DNA from: Deltaproteobacteria bacterium
GTDB lineage: Bacteria; Desulfobacterota; Desulfomonilia; UBA1062
Assembly (NCBI GenBank): GCA_018436855.1
Contig: JAHDKO010000020.1
Coordinates: 1 to 64,000 of the forward strand
Direction: 5' to 3'
Length of the DNA: 64,000 nt
The notes under the pieces are model-generated. The model searched no databases. It saw nothing but the letters and a program-made list of their open reading frames with translations, and was not told the DNA's origin. A program made the translations under genes and the position numbers. Positions 16,082-26,104 of the stretch are shown here, one piece after another (position 1 is the first letter of the stretch; every line of letters starts with the position of its first letter).

Positions 16082-16513
16082 CTCTTCTATCCGGCTTTAA
16101 GGGGCGCTTCACTGGCATACAAAACCCCTATGGTTAATATACGTGCCTCAGGGAGGGAAAACCAGCCGGACAGGGGGCGGCGTGATCTTCAGCGATCTTG
16201 GGCAGCGCCCTTCACGAGGGAGAGAGGGCATATGGAGGCGGAAATTCATGAATGGGGATTGAGAAATATCGGACGGGTAATACTTTTACTCCTAGTACTT
16301 ATGCGTGTGGAGTCAGTTTTTCCATCTCCATGTTATAGAAGGGCATGGTTCATCCTGCCTGCGTCTTGGCCGAATGCGTATATCCCCGGGAAGACGCTCG
16401 ATTCTCTCGTTTGCGGCGTCCGCTCATGACCGGCTTCGCCACACATCCCCTGCCGATGAACGAGAGAAGGAACGCGGGATTCGTTCTGTGCTGAAAAGAA
16501 AGGAGGAAGCCGT
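16082..16513. other. Intergenic region, divergent
   Basis: About 430 bp between the divergent fusion gene and the CapK-like gene. A 65-codon frame at 16232-16429 has a purine-rich stretch before it and a short hydrophobic run, but no recognised relative; it is not called as a gene. No clear promoter consensus was found. Confidence 0.4.
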
Positions 16514-17914
16514 ATGCTGCGCTCTTTCGTAAAACGTGTTTCATTCCCATTTCTTGCATACCGGGAGGGGCTCGGAGGGATCATGCAGGAGCTCCGTTCC
16601 CTGGAAGACAGCCAGTTCTGGCCGGCGGAGCGCATCATGCAGCTGCAGCAGATCCGCCTGAAGAAGATCATGATCCATGCCTATGAGCATACGGATTTCT
16701 ACCACAGGAGATTTCAGGAGGCCGGGTTCAATCCTTATACCTTCAGGCACCACGATGCAATAAAAACCCTGCCCGTGCTCACCCGGGAAGAGGTGCGGGA
16801 CAATCTCCCGGATATGGTGGCGAAGAATCACGCCCCGGGAGCCCTCCATCTCTCTCAGACCGGAGGGACCACCGGGGTGCAGATGAGGTTTTATCGCAGC
16901 GACGCCTGCCTTGCCGGAAAGGAGGCCGCCATATACCGGTTTGAAAGATGGACCGGGTGGGATTTTGGCGAACCCGTCGGGGTGGTCTGTCCGGCCCGGC
17001 AGGACCACGTGGGGTACCATACAATGAGGTCTTCGATAAAAAACGAGTTTTTCCGCAGGCAGATCGTGTTTCCGGCAGCCGTGGTCGACGATGCCGCCTG
17101 CGAGGACTTCCTGCGGAAGATCGTGAAAAAACGCCCGACCATCATTCGCGCATTCAGCAGCCCGCTCCATGATCTCGCCCGGTTCGTGCAGAGCACCGGG
17201 TGGGCGGATATCCCGCTGAAGGCCGTCGTGACCACGGGCGAACCCCTCTATGCACACCAGCGCCGCAGCATCTCGCGGGCATTCGACTGCCCGGTGTTCG
17301 ACTCTTACCGCTCGCGGGAGGCGGGGCCCATTGCCCAGGAGTGCGAGGTCCACCGGGGCATGCATGTCAATGCCGAGTGCCTCCATATCGAGGTGAACGG
17401 GCTCAATGGATATGACGAGCACGATGGGAGGACAGGGGAGCTGATCGTTACGGACCTTCTCAACTACGGAATGCCGCTGATCAGGTACGACACCGGCGAC
17501 GAGGGCACGCTCGGCAGCAGGACCTGCCCCTGTGGAAGGGGGCTCCCCCTGCTCGAGCGAATCGCGGGACGCTCGGGCGACATGCTCGTGAGCCCTGAGG
17601 GAAGGCGCGTCACCCCGGCAGCCCTCAACCTGTACCTCATCGGCGAGGCCCCTGATCTGGTGGGCCAGATGCAGGTGATTCAGGACCGGATCGATCACCT
17701 GACCATCCGCGTGACCAAAGACCCGTCCCCCACCCCTGAAAATATGCAGCACCAGAAGACCATGGTCGAGCAGCTTTTCGGTCACGGCATGCGCGTACAT
17801 TTCGAGATCGTCGACGAAATACCCAGGGAGAAATCCGGGAAATACCTGTTCACCAGACGGTCAATCCCCCTGCCTGTGCAGATGGATGAAGAGAAGATCA
17901 GGATGTCGAGCTGA
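16514..17914 (+). CDS. CapK/PaaK-family adenylate-forming enzyme
   Basis: A 466-residue cytosolic member of the phenylacetate-CoA ligase/CapK branch of the ANL superfamily. The ATP loop is TGGTTGVQM, the acyl-adenylate motif region reads DSYRSREAGPIAQEC, and the hinge aspartate lies in RYDTGDEG, followed by a cysteine pair (RTCPCGRGLP) and the C-terminal lid. AAAGGAGG precedes ATG 16514. The CapK branch includes enzymes of polysaccharide and secondary metabolism as well as CoA ligases, so the acid substrate cannot be named. It stands alone between a divergent and a convergent gene. Confidence 0.85.
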   Translation: MLRSFVKRVSFPFLAYREGLGGIMQELRSLEDSQFWPAERIMQLQQIRLKKIMIHAYEHTDFYHRRFQEAGFNPYTFRHHDAIKTLPVLTREEVRDNLPDMVAKNHAPGALHLSQTGGTTGVQMRFYRSDACLAGKEAAIYRFERWTGWDFGEPVGVVCPARQDHVGYHTMRSSIKNEFFRRQIVFPAAVVDDAACEDFLRKIVKKRPTIIRAFSSPLHDLARFVQSTGWADIPLKAVVTTGEPLYAHQRRSISRAFDCPVFDSYRSREAGPIAQECEVHRGMHVNAECLHIEVNGLNGYDEHDGRTGELIVTDLLNYGMPLIRYDTGDEGTLGSRTCPCGRGLPLLERIAGRSGDMLVSPEGRRVTPAALNLYLIGEAPDLVGQMQVIQDRIDHLTIRVTKDPSPTPENMQHQKTMVEQLFGHGMRVHFEIVDEIPREKSGKYLFTRRSIPLPVQMDEEKIRMSS

Positions 17915-18055
17915 CGACAGGGAGAATGTTTGCGATCAGGGCGGCAGGCACCGGAAGATCGAATCTCCCGCGCTTTCACGTATGATAAGGAGGATGTCCC
18001 TTGACAAAAGAACGGGCGCGGAACAGATGCCCGTGACCCGGCAGGGGCGTGTTCT

Positions 18056-18268
18056 CTATCCGTGTTGCTCCACTGCGAATCCGACCTTGAGCGTCACCTG
18101 GTAATAAGACACCTTGCCGTTCTCGATATAGCCCCGTATCTCGGCAACCTCGAACCAGCGCATGTGCCTGACGGCCTCCCCTGTCCGTTCGAGGGCGTTG
18201 CCGATCGCTTCTTCCACGCTGTTCCTGGATGAGCCCACCATCTCTATCTTCTTATAGACCTGATCCAT
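18056..18268 (-). CDS. Dodecin flavin-binding protein
   Basis: A 70-residue dodecin, a dodecameric flavin storage/buffering protein. The family pattern is intact: YKKIEMVGSS, EEAIGNALERT, the flavin-stacking Trp in RWFEVAEIRG, IENGKVSYYQVTLKVGF with the flavin-contacting Gln. Its ribosome site (CAGGAGG) and first 25 bases lie inside the end of the rubredoxin-like gene at 18244, so the two are translationally coupled. Confidence 0.95.
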   Translation of the reverse strand: MDQVYKKIEMVGSSRNSVEEAIGNALERTGEAVRHMRWFEVAEIRGYIENGKVSYYQVTLKVGFAVEQHG

Positions 18269-18543
18269 TCACTCGCCTCCTGTGTCATGTATTTATCGAA
18301 CAATTCCCTTCTCTCTTGCCCGGGGGGACGAACCGGGCTCCGGGGCGGGCTCTGCCGCGCAGACACCCGTCTCTTTTTCCCCAGTTCCCGGAAGGCATCC
18401 CGGGGGGCAAGACAGTAGGGGCACTCCATGGGCGGGTCATCGCCCTGCTGCACGTCACCGCACAGGGGGCACTTCCACGCGCGTGATGACTCTCCGTATC
18501 CCTTGTATCCTTCGTTCTCGTACAGCCATTTCAGAACCGGCAC
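18244..18543 (-). CDS. Rubredoxin-like zinc/iron ribbon protein
   Basis: A 99-residue protein with a rubredoxin-like metal ribbon: WKCPLCGDV (CX2C) and ECPYCLAPRDAF (CX2C), the spacing seen in the C-terminal domain of rubrerythrins. The rest is a basic tail (KKRRVSARQ...RPPGQERRELF) with no known domain. The four cysteines should bind Fe or Zn. It overlaps the dodecin start by 25 bp, a pairing that suggests a shared redox or oxidative stress role. Start ATG 18543 is the first available; the ribosome site is modest (GAGATGCC region). Confidence 0.8.
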   Translation of the reverse strand: MPVLKWLYENEGYKGYGESSRAWKCPLCGDVQQGDDPPMECPYCLAPRDAFRELGKKRRVSARQSPPRSPVRPPGQERRELFDKYMTQEASEWIRSIRR

Positions 18544-18909
18544 GGCATCTCCCTTCGTCGCATCGTGAGTGTTCCGCCCGGACTTGATAAGCAGCCCTGG
18601 CTTTTTTCTCAGAGAGCCCCTTTTTTCTCATGCAAGCCGGGGCTCTCCGCTGTTTTCCCATGCAAATGCGGATTTCCGGCCCCTTACCGACTGGAATGAC
18701 ACGTGCTTTTTCATGAGGACATGGTGCTCCGGTACACTCAAGATGAACTCTACAGGTAATGATAGAGAACCCGGACAGTAAATCAAGACAGGGTGGATAG
18801 AGGGTCGGGAGGGTGAAGACGCCTCGTATCGGGCATATCCATCCGGTATTGACACATACGCCCTGTCCGTGCAATATCTTCCAACATATCCCTCAAAGGG
18901 GCCTTTTAC
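18544..18909. other. Intergenic region with an inverted repeat
   Basis: About 365 bp between divergent genes. GAGAGCCCC (18612-18620) and its complement GGGGCTCTC (18639-18647) can form a 9-bp stem with an 18-base loop containing T-rich sequence; CATGCAA occurs twice nearby (18629 and 18660). Not a clean terminator on either strand. No gene seen. Confidence 0.4.
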
Positions 18910-19155
18910 ATGGGGTTTGGTGAAATGAAAAGCAATACGAAGCTCATCGGCATCGCCATCGGCGTGGTGCTGCTCGTCATTTTCCTGCTGCAGAACTTCG
19001 AGATGACCTCGTTTCAGTTTCTCGTATTCACGCTCTTCGTGGCGCCCAAATGGCTCGTTCTCACCGTGACCTTCCTCCTGGGATTCATCTTCGGCTACCT
19101 CTATGCCAAGAAAAAGGTCTGGACCGAGGCCAAAAGGACCGAGCCCCTCGTCTAG
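18910..19155 (+). CDS. LapA-domain (DUF1049) inner membrane protein
   Basis: An 81-residue protein with two membrane helices (about 12-28 and 45-66) separated by QNFEMTSFQFLVF, the classic LapA/DUF1049 signature, and a basic cytoplasmic tail YAKKKVWTEAKR. E. coli LapA works with LapB in controlling lipopolysaccharide synthesis, but LapA-domain proteins are widespread and no lapB is adjacent here. ATG 18910 is used; ATG 18925 (MKSNTK) is a plausible alternative. Confidence 0.85.
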   Translation: MGFGEMKSNTKLIGIAIGVVLLVIFLLQNFEMTSFQFLVFTLFVAPKWLVLTVTFLLGFIFGYLYAKKKVWTEAKRTEPLV

Positions 19156-19287
19156 CGACATCCGCAGTCACCACCTCCTGGGTTCGCCGCTCACATCACC
19201 GGCCCCGGGATATCCCGGCCCTTTCTTTTTTGTCCCGCACAAGGAATGGATCGTACGCCCCCCGGGGATCCGGCAGACCAGGACAAC

Positions 19288-22200
19288 TCACCGCCTGTCC
19301 GATTCGTGCAGGTCGAGCTCCAGGATATTCCCGGCCTTGAGTTCGAACTCCCGGTCCCTGAAGCCGATCCTGATGGGGGCCGTGTCAAGCGGCTCGCTGT
19401 CGACCTGAAGCAGGCTCTCCGTGATGTTCACGGTCAGCCGGTGCTGCCGGTACTTCATCGTGAACCGGGCCGACTTGAGCCCGTGCGGCAGCGAGGGGTT
19501 GAATCGCAGGATGTCCCCGCTGGTTTCCAGCCCGGTGTACGACCGCTGGATGATATCCACGGTCCCTGCCATGGCGCCAAGGTGGATGCCCTCATGGGTT
19601 GTCCCGCCCTGGATATCGGAGATATCGCTCTTAAGGGCCTCCTGAAAAAGATCCCAGGAGGTGTCGCGCCGTGACCGTGAGAGCACCCAGGAGTGGACCA
19701 CCCTGCTCAGCGTTGAGCCGTGCACGGTGCGCCTCAGATAGTACTGGATGTTTCTGGGGATGGTCTCCCGGTCGAAGGGATATCCCAGCCGGTTGAACAG
19801 GGCGCCCAGCTCCTCTGCCGAAAGCAGGTAGAAGGCCATCAGCAGATCCGCCTGCTTGGAGACCTTGTAGCGGTTGGGCGTGTCTCCCTCGGCCTCCAGA
19901 ATCCGGTCGAGCCGGTGGATGTCGCCGTACCTCTTCCGATAGCCTTCCCAGTCGAACTCCCTGAGCTCGCCATAGCCCTCGAACTGGCTGATGATCCCGT
20001 CGCCGTGGAAGACGAGGCGCATCTTGCGGCTGATATCGTCCCAGTGCTCCAGCTCTTCCCTCTTGAGCGACATATGCTCCTCCAGGACCTTCCGCCGGTC
20101 TGCGGGAAGGATGTCCATCATCTCCAGCGAGCGGCACATCAGCCAGGAAACCATGATATTCGTAAAGGCGTTGTTGTGGATGCCGGGCTCGCCTGCGTCC
20201 GGGTATGCGTCATGAAACTCATCAGGCCCCATGACCCCGCATATCTCGTAGCGGTCCAGCGACCGGTCGTACCGAGCCTTCGAGGCCCAGAAACGGGCCA
20301 CGGCAAACATCATCTCGGCGCCGTAGAATGCCATGAAATCGATATCGCCCGTGACCTGGTAATACTGCCACGCGTTATAGGCGACCGCGATGCTGATGTG
20401 CCGCTGGAGATGCGAGTTGTCCGGAATCCAGCGTCCCGACTCCGGATTCAGGTGCAGGGCCTGGGCCTCTTCCCTGCCGTTGCTTCCGCTCTGCCAGGGG
20501 AACATGGCGCCTTCATACCCCTCCTCCCGTGCAGAAAGGCGCGCCCGGGGAAGACGCCGGTAGCGGTATCTGAGCAAAGACCGGGTTATCTCGGGCATGC
20601 GGAGGTTGAGCAGGGGGAAGATGAACAGCTCGTCCCACATGATGAGCCCCCGGTAGGCCTCACCGTGGAGCCCGCGCGGAGGAACGCCCGCGTCCAGGTC
20701 CGTGGTGTTGGGCGATACGGTCTGGAGAAGGTGGAAGATGTGCAGGTTGAGTATCTGGGCCATGCGCAGGCGCTCCGTCTCGATGCCGATACCCCAGAGA
20801 TCCCACAGATGATCCCACCCCAGGACATGGCCTTCAAGCAGCTCGGCGAATCCGGCCGCATGGCGTGCGGCATCTTCCGCCTCGGCACGGGGCTCGAACA
20901 TCGCCCGGTCGCGGGAGTGGTAGATCGCCGCGGTCTTCTCTATCCGTACCGCCTCCCCCGCCCGGACACCGATGGTGAGCTCCTGGCCTATATACCCGGG
21001 TTCGGCCAGGGTGCGGACGTCTCCACGGACAATGCGGTCATTCAGGAAGACCCGGTTGCGCACCGCCTCGGCGATCCGGATGCCGGACCGGCTCGTCCGG
21101 ACCTCGAGCCATATGATTCCGTCTTGCGATACCCCGTTTTCGAGCGGGGCGAGGTGGTTGTTGTTCAACTGGCGGTACCGCTTCACCAGGGTATTCTCCA
21201 CCCTCCCGTCGATAGCGGACCTCACGCGGATCGTGCCCGAGAAATCTTCCGGCACGATGGTGGTTTCCAGCCCTGCCAGATGCGGGAGGCGTATATGCAC
21301 GAACCGCCGCTGGGTGAGCCGTATGTGCCTTCCCTGCCCGTCTTTGAACCTCACGGTCCGCGAGAGCACTCCTCTGCGCATATCGAGCTCCTGCCGGTAT
21401 TCCTGCAGGTCAACGGAGCCCGGATCGAACCAGTCTCCGTCCTCGAAGCGGAAGGTGAGTGTGAGCCAGTTGGGGACATTGACCATGCTCTCGTTTTCAA
21501 TGGTGCGGGCGGCCACGGTGCTCTGAAGCCGGTTGTACAGGCCCGCCACATAGGTGCCCGGATAGTGGATTTCATCGGCGGCCGACTCGGGTGCGGCCCC
21601 CCGGGTGGCGAAATATCCGTTTCCGGTGACGCACAGGGCCTCGCGCAGCTTCTCCCGGGAAGGATCGAAGCCTTGGTACACAAGGGTCCAGGCATCCCGG
21701 GGATTTTCCCTTTCAGCCGTTTCCGCCAGCCCTTCGAGGAACCGGGCCGTCTCTTCCGGGTCGTTCAGGGTATATTGGGCACGCGTCCGCCGGTCCTCGT
21801 CACTGACCAGGATGCCGATGCCCCTTCCCGCAACGGACCGGAAGGCGTCTTCATCGGTGACGTCGTCCCCGATGTACAGCGGGACAACACGCCGTCCCGG
21901 GCCTTGAAGGCTCTCCGCCAGATGCAGAACCGCCCTGCCTTTGTCCCAGTCCACCTTCGGGCGGAGCTCGAAGATCTTTTTGCCCGCGGTCTTTTTCAGC
22001 TCGGGAAACCTCCCGGCCACCTCGTCGAACCGGCGCTCGATCTCGGGCACATCCCTTTCGTCAGCCCCGCGATAATGCAGGGCGATATCATAGGGCTTGA
22101 ACTCCAGATGAACCCCTCCGAATCCCTGCAAGGCTCTCTCCAGATCCGCGTGCGCCTTGTCGAAGACCGGCAGGAAACGCTGCCACATCCGGTCTTCGGA

Positions 22201-23268
22201 TGCCGCCCCCGGCCTTTGGATGCTGAACCCGTGGCTCCCGGCATAGACGATCGAGTCCAGCCCCACCTTTTCCCTGACATCAGGGAGCGCGCGGCCGCTT
22301 ATGACGGCCACGGGCCAGTGCCCCGCAAGCCTCTTGATGACCCCCCGGACTCGTTCGGAGAGCACCGCCTGTGCGGGCTCCTGCACGATGGGGGTAAGGG
22401 TGCCGTCATAGTCCAGGAAGACGGCCGGCTCTCCCCCCTGCAGGGCGCGGACGATCTCGTCGAGTTTCGCAAGAGCAGAGGGAAGACCGGCCGCCCGGAC
22501 GCCTCCTGTTTCCGTCTCCCGGTTGAGATCGGACAGGTCGGTCACCACGATGTCCGCCCCCTGTTTCTTCATCTCCTCGGCCTGGCCGCTCCGGTCGATC
22601 CCGATGACCAGAGCGAAGTTTCCCTCCTTGCCTGCCTGAACTCCGGCCAGGGCATCTTCCACGATTGCCGCCCGATCCGGGCTCACGCTCAGCCGTCCGG
22701 CAGCCTCCAGAAATATGTCCGGAGCGGGCTTGCCCTTGAGGCCGAGCCGGGCCGAGTCGACCCCGTCCACCGCCTCTTCGAAAAGGCCCTGCACACCGGC
22801 GGCCTCCATGACCGCGCCCGCGTTGCGGCTGGCGGATATGACGGCGACCCGGACACCCCTTCCCTTCAGGAACTGCACGAAATCCACGGTCGACTGGTAA
22901 GGCTCTGCGCCGTATTCCTGCAAGTGCTCGCGGAAATACCGGTTTTTCAAATTTCCGAGTCCGCAGACGGTCTCCTTTCCGGGCGGGTCGTCCGGATTCC
23001 CATAGGCCAGCGATATACCCCGTGATTCGAGAAAGCTCTGCGCCCCTTCGTAGCGGGGCTTCCCGTCGATGTAGCGAAGGTAGTCCCTGTGGTCGTCAAA
23101 AGGCTCGTGTCGCTCCCGAGTGCGGTGCGAGCGCTCTTTGAGATACTCGTCGAACATTCTCTTCCAGGCTGCGGCGTGCGCGCGTGCAGAGCTCGTCACC
23201 ACGCCGTCCATGTCGAAGACGACGGCATCGATGTTCTCGAACAGATCCCCCCGGTCTTCCCTCTTCAT
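19288..23268 (-). CDS. Triple fusion: beta-phosphoglucomutase / trehalose-6-P phosphatase / GH65 phosphorylase
   Basis: A 1326-residue cytosolic protein with three catalytic modules. Residues about 10-245 are a HAD beta-phosphoglucomutase with D19/D21 in VVFDMDGVV and KGKPAPDIF. Residues about 275-500 are trehalose-6-phosphate phosphatase with D286 in FLDYDGTLTP, SGR, and GDDVTDEDAF. Residues about 525-1326 are glycoside hydrolase family 65 (trehalose/maltose phosphorylase type) with the catalytic acid E1017 in GVMGPDEFHD, KQADLLMAFY and the phosphate-binding HGSTLS. Together these could dephosphorylate trehalose-6-phosphate, phosphorolyse trehalose to beta-glucose-1-phosphate and convert this to glucose-6-phosphate. 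ATG 23268 is preferred over TTG 23292. It follows FBP aldolase by 16 bp. Confidence 0.93.
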   Translation of the reverse strand: MKREDRGDLFENIDAVVFDMDGVVTSSARAHAAAWKRMFDEYLKERSHRTRERHEPFDDHRDYLRYIDGKPRYEGAQSFLESRGISLAYGNPDDPPGKETVCGLGNLKNRYFREHLQEYGAEPYQSTVDFVQFLKGRGVRVAVISASRNAGAVMEAAGVQGLFEEAVDGVDSARLGLKGKPAPDIFLEAAGRLSVSPDRAAIVEDALAGVQAGKEGNFALVIGIDRSGQAEEMKKQGADIVVTDLSDLNRETETGGVRAAGLPSALAKLDEIVRALQGGEPAVFLDYDGTLTPIVQEPAQAVLSERVRGVIKRLAGHWPVAVISGRALPDVREKVGLDSIVYAGSHGFSIQRPGAASEDRMWQRFLPVFDKAHADLERALQGFGGVHLEFKPYDIALHYRGADERDVPEIERRFDEVAGRFPELKKTAGKKIFELRPKVDWDKGRAVLHLAESLQGPGRRVVPLYIGDDVTDEDAFRSVAGRGIGILVSDEDRRTRAQYTLNDPEETARFLEGLAETAERENPRDAWTLVYQGFDPSREKLREALCVTGNGYFATRGAAPESAADEIHYPGTYVAGLYNRLQSTVAARTIENESMVNVPNWLTLTFRFEDGDWFDPGSVDLQEYRQELDMRRGVLSRTVRFKDGQGRHIRLTQRRFVHIRLPHLAGLETTIVPEDFSGTIRVRSAIDGRVENTLVKRYRQLNNNHLAPLENGVSQDGIIWLEVRTSRSGIRIAEAVRNRVFLNDRIVRGDVRTLAEPGYIGQELTIGVRAGEAVRIEKTAAIYHSRDRAMFEPRAEAEDAARHAAGFAELLEGHVLGWDHLWDLWGIGIETERLRMAQILNLHIFHLLQTVSPNTTDLDAGVPPRGLHGEAYRGLIMWDELFIFPLLNLRMPEITRSLLRYRYRRLPRARLSAREEGYEGAMFPWQSGSNGREEAQALHLNPESGRWIPDNSHLQRHISIAVAYNAWQYYQVTGDIDFMAFYGAEMMFAVARFWASKARYDRSLDRYEICGVMGPDEFHDAYPDAGEPGIHNNAFTNIMVSWLMCRSLEMMDILPADRRKVLEEHMSLKREELEHWDDISRKMRLVFHGDGIISQFEGYGELREFDWEGYRKRYGDIHRLDRILEAEGDTPNRYKVSKQADLLMAFYLLSAEELGALFNRLGYPFDRETIPRNIQYYLRRTVHGSTLSRVVHSWVLSRSRRDTSWDLFQEALKSDISDIQGGTTHEGIHLGAMAGTVDIIQRSYTGLETSGDILRFNPSLPHGLKSARFTMKYRQHRLTVNITESLLQVDSEPLDTAPIRIGFRDREFELKAGNILELDLHESDRR

Positions 23269-23284
23269 GTAACCCCGCCCGTCA

Positions 23285-24343
23285 TCACGCAATCGTGATG
23301 TCCCTGCTCAGATAGATGTCCTGTATCAGGTGCAACAGCCTGATCCCTTCCGACATGGGCCTCTGGAACGCCTTTCTGCCGGAGATGACCCCCATGCCCC
23401 CCGCCCGTTTGTTGATAACCGCGGTCCTGGCGGCATAGGCGAAATCGTCTTTCCCGGTCGAGGCGCCGCCCGAATTGATCAGCCCGGCGCGGCCCATAAA
23501 GCAGTTCATGACCTGGTAGCGTGCCAGATCGATGGGATGGCCGGATGCCAGCTCCGTGTACATCCTTTCATCGCTCTTGCCGAAACGCAGATCGTGGAAG
23601 CCGCCGTTGAATGTGGCCTGCTTCTGCTTCACGATGTCGGCCTGGATCGTGACGCCCAGGTGATTTGCCTGCCCGGTGAGGTCGGCTGCCTCCTCGTAGT
23701 TTTTTCCCTCTTTCCTGAAGGCCGGGTTGCGCACATACGCCCAGAGCACGGTCACCAGACCCAGCTCGTGGGCGTAGCGGAACGCGGAGGATACCTCCCG
23801 GATCTGCCGGTCGCTCTCCTGCGAGCCGAAATAGATCGTGGCGCCAATGCCTACGGCCCCAAGGTCGAACGCCTGCCCCACCTCCGCGAAGATGAGCTGG
23901 TCATAGGTGTTGGGAAAGGAGAGCAGTTCGTTGTGGTTGATCTTCATGAGAAAGGGAATGCGGTGAGCATACCTGCGGGAGACGCTTCCCAGCACGCCCA
24001 GCGTCGAGGCGATCGCGCTGCATCCCCCCTCAAGGGCAAGCTCCACGATGCTCTCGGGGTCGAAGTATCCGGGCTCTCGGGCGAAATCCGCGCCTGCCCC
24101 GTGCTCCACGCCGTGATCGACCGGCAGAATGGACAGATAACCTGTACGGGCCAGGCGGCCGTGGTCGAAGAGCGTCTGCAGGTTGCGCAGCACCGCCGGG
24201 CTCCGGTCGGAAGCGATCAGAACCCGGTCCACGAAATCCGGTCCGGGCAGGTGAAGGCGGTCTGCGGGAAAGATGCACCGGTACGTCAGCAAATCGCCTG
24301 CCGCCTCACCCAGATAGCGCTCCACGGTTTCGACCAGTGACAT
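23285..24343 (-). CDS. fbaB: Class I fructose-bisphosphate aldolase (FbaB/DhnA type)
   Basis: A 352-residue aldolase matching the E. coli FbaB length. Markers: [31 protein letters not shown], the ADIVKQKQ segment carrying the likely Schiff-base lysine, and [19 protein letters not shown] with the phosphate-binding glycines. CAGGAGAA precedes ATG 24343. It cleaves or forms fructose-1,6-bisphosphate in glycolysis/gluconeogenesis and is co-oriented with the trehalose fusion, linking hexose phosphate and trehalose metabolism. Confidence 0.95.
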   Translation of the reverse strand: MSLVETVERYLGEAAGDLLTYRCIFPADRLHLPGPDFVDRVLIASDRSPAVLRNLQTLFDHGRLARTGYLSILPVDHGVEHGAGADFAREPGYFDPESIVELALEGGCSAIASTLGVLGSVSRRYAHRIPFLMKINHNELLSFPNTYDQLIFAEVGQAFDLGAVGIGATIYFGSQESDRQIREVSSAFRYAHELGLVTVLWAYVRNPAFRKEGKNYEEAADLTGQANHLGVTIQADIVKQKQATFNGGFHDLRFGKSDERMYTELASGHPIDLARYQVMNCFMGRAGLINSGGASTGKDDFAYAARTAVINKRAGGMGVISGRKAFQRPMSEGIRLLHLIQDIYLSRDITIA

Positions 24344-24864
24344 GGATTCTCCTGCCGCAGGTCGGCCTGCTGGTCATCGGCAGAGCCGCTCGTTCCGGTA
24401 TCCTGCCGACACGGCTGCACGGCCGGACCTGAAATGGAAAATGTGATCTGGTGCCGGGAAGTCAAAGGCCTTCGCCATTTTCCACCCGTTCGCATCATCC
24501 CTTCAGATGCCTCTTCCGTATCTGTCTTTACTGTTATTAATGAGCCTCCCGACGTCTTTCTCAATGAGACACCCGGATCGGCGCAGACCACCGGCTTGGG
24601 GGGCATGAGTGGTGCGATCAACGGCATGTGCCTTTGAACGGCTGGCCCTTCTGGCCTTGCTATTCCTGAAAAAAGCTCAGATAGTCAGATAGGGGTCACC
24701 CATTAAAAGGTTCTGTCAAGAAGAAAAGGCTCTGCCATTGCAAGACGTTTTCTTGCAGAGATAAATGTGACACCAGCACGGATGCTGTCCCTTACCTTTC
24801 CGAATCCGTATTTTTCTTTCAATATGCAGATAGAGACCTGACCCCATGATGTGCGATGGAGAAC
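24344..24864. repeat. Intergenic region with GGGGTCA-type repeat remnants and a hairpin
   Basis: About 520 bp without a gene. AGGGGTCAC near 24692 and, on the other strand, GGGGTCAGGTCTC near 24844-24832 are opposing copies of a short motif often seen at remnants of REP-type elements. Between them CTCTGC...GCAGAG encloses TGCAAGA-CGTT-TTCTTGCA (about 24739-24757), a strong hairpin. The base composition is more AT-rich than the neighbouring genes. Suggested as a decayed REP/MITE-like insertion. Confidence 0.4.
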
Positions 24865-26082
24865 TCACATGCGCTCGACGATCGCGCGGGCGAACCCGGA
24901 ACACGTGAGCAGTGTCGCTCCTTCCATCTGGCGCTCGAGGTCATAGGTGACCTGCTTGTCCGAGATGGCCCGGGCGATGCCCTTTCTGATGAGCTCCGCG
25001 GCTTCCTTCCAGCCGAGGTAGTCGAACATCATGGCGCCCGAGAGGATGAGCGAGCCCGGGTTGACCTTGTCGAGGCCCGTATACTTTGGCGCCGTACCGT
25101 GGGTGGCCTCGAATACCGCGGTGGGGATGCCGATGTTGGCTCCCGGCGCCATGCCGAGCCCACCCACCTGGGCGGCCAGTGCATCGGAGATGAAGTCGCC
25201 GATCAGATTCGGGACCGCGAGCACGCTGTACTCAGAAGGCCTTAAGAGCACCTGCTGGAACATGGAGTCCGCGATCCGGTCGTTCACGAGGATCTTCCCT
25301 TCGGGCAGTCTGCCGTCATGCTTGTCCCACAGCTCGTCTTCGGTGATAGCCACATCCCTGAACTCGTCCCTCACCTCCTGGTACCCCCAGTCCCTGAAGG
25401 CGCCCTCGGTGAACTTCATGATATTGCCCTTGTGCACCAGGGTCACGACCTTCTTGCCGTTTGCCAGGGCATGCTCCACGGCCATCTTCACCAGGCGTCT
25501 GGTGCCGGTCATGGAGATGGGCTTGATGCCGATGCCCGAGTCTGTGCGGATGGAGGTGCCCATGGTGCCATTGAGGAAATCGATGAGCCTGCGGGCCTCT
25601 TGAGTGCCCTCGCGCCATTCGATCCCGGCATAGACGTCTTCCGTGTTTTCCCGGAACACCGTGATGTCCACGAGCTCGGGCTTTTTGACCGGGGAAGGGG
25701 TCCCCTGGTAATACCTCACGGGTCTCACGCAGGCGAACAGGTCCAGGACCTGCCGCAGGGCCACGTTGAGGGATCGTATGCCGCCGCCCACGGGCGTGGT
25801 GAGCGGGCCCTTGATGCTCACGATATATTCCTTGAGAGCCTCCACCGTCTCCTCCGGCAGGTAGCTGCCCACTGTGTCCTGGGCCTTCTGCCCTGCCAGC
25901 GCCTCTTTCCATGCGATGCGTCTCTCGCCGCTATATGCCTTTTTCACGGCCTCGTCGAAGACGAGCTTCGATGCCTTCCAGATATCGGGACCCGTGCCGT
26001 CGCCCTCGATGAAGGGGATAACCGGATCATGGGGAACATGGAGCTTTCCTCGGGAAAACGTGATTTTCGTGCCTTCAGCCAT
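24865..26082 (-). CDS. icd: NADP-dependent isocitrate dehydrogenase
   Basis: A 405-residue homodimeric-type enzyme converting isocitrate to 2-oxoglutarate and CO2. Substrate loop [13 protein letters not shown] carries the serine equivalent to the E. coli phosphorylated Ser113; [22 protein letters not shown] and [10 protein letters not shown] are conserved metal/substrate segments; [17 protein letters not shown] contains the Lys-Tyr pair typical of NADP specificity. GGAGAAGGA precedes ATG 26082. It starts 22 bp after the Re-citrate synthase stop, so citrate formation and isocitrate oxidation are co-transcribed, consistent with glutamate synthesis through an incomplete or full TCA cycle. Confidence 0.97.
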   Translation of the reverse strand: MAEGTKITFSRGKLHVPHDPVIPFIEGDGTGPDIWKASKLVFDEAVKKAYSGERRIAWKEALAGQKAQDTVGSYLPEETVEALKEYIVSIKGPLTTPVGGGIRSLNVALRQVLDLFACVRPVRYYQGTPSPVKKPELVDITVFRENTEDVYAGIEWREGTQEARRLIDFLNGTMGTSIRTDSGIGIKPISMTGTRRLVKMAVEHALANGKKVVTLVHKGNIMKFTEGAFRDWGYQEVRDEFRDVAITEDELWDKHDGRLPEGKILVNDRIADSMFQQVLLRPSEYSVLAVPNLIGDFISDALAAQVGGLGMAPGANIGIPTAVFEATHGTAPKYTGLDKVNPGSLILSGAMMFDYLGWKEAAELIRKGIARAISDKQVTYDLERQMEGATLLTCSGFARAIVERM

Positions 26083-26104
26083 TCCTTCTCCTCTGCATTT
26101 TCTA

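Noticed and set aside
16232-16429. Possible 65-residue protein MEAEIHEWGLRNIGR...
   Set aside because: Only a short hydrophobic run and no recognised relative; composition resembles the surrounding non-coding DNA.
19720-23025. An 1101-codon frame antisense to the trehalose fusion
   Set aside because: Same cause; sense strand carries three complete catalytic domains.
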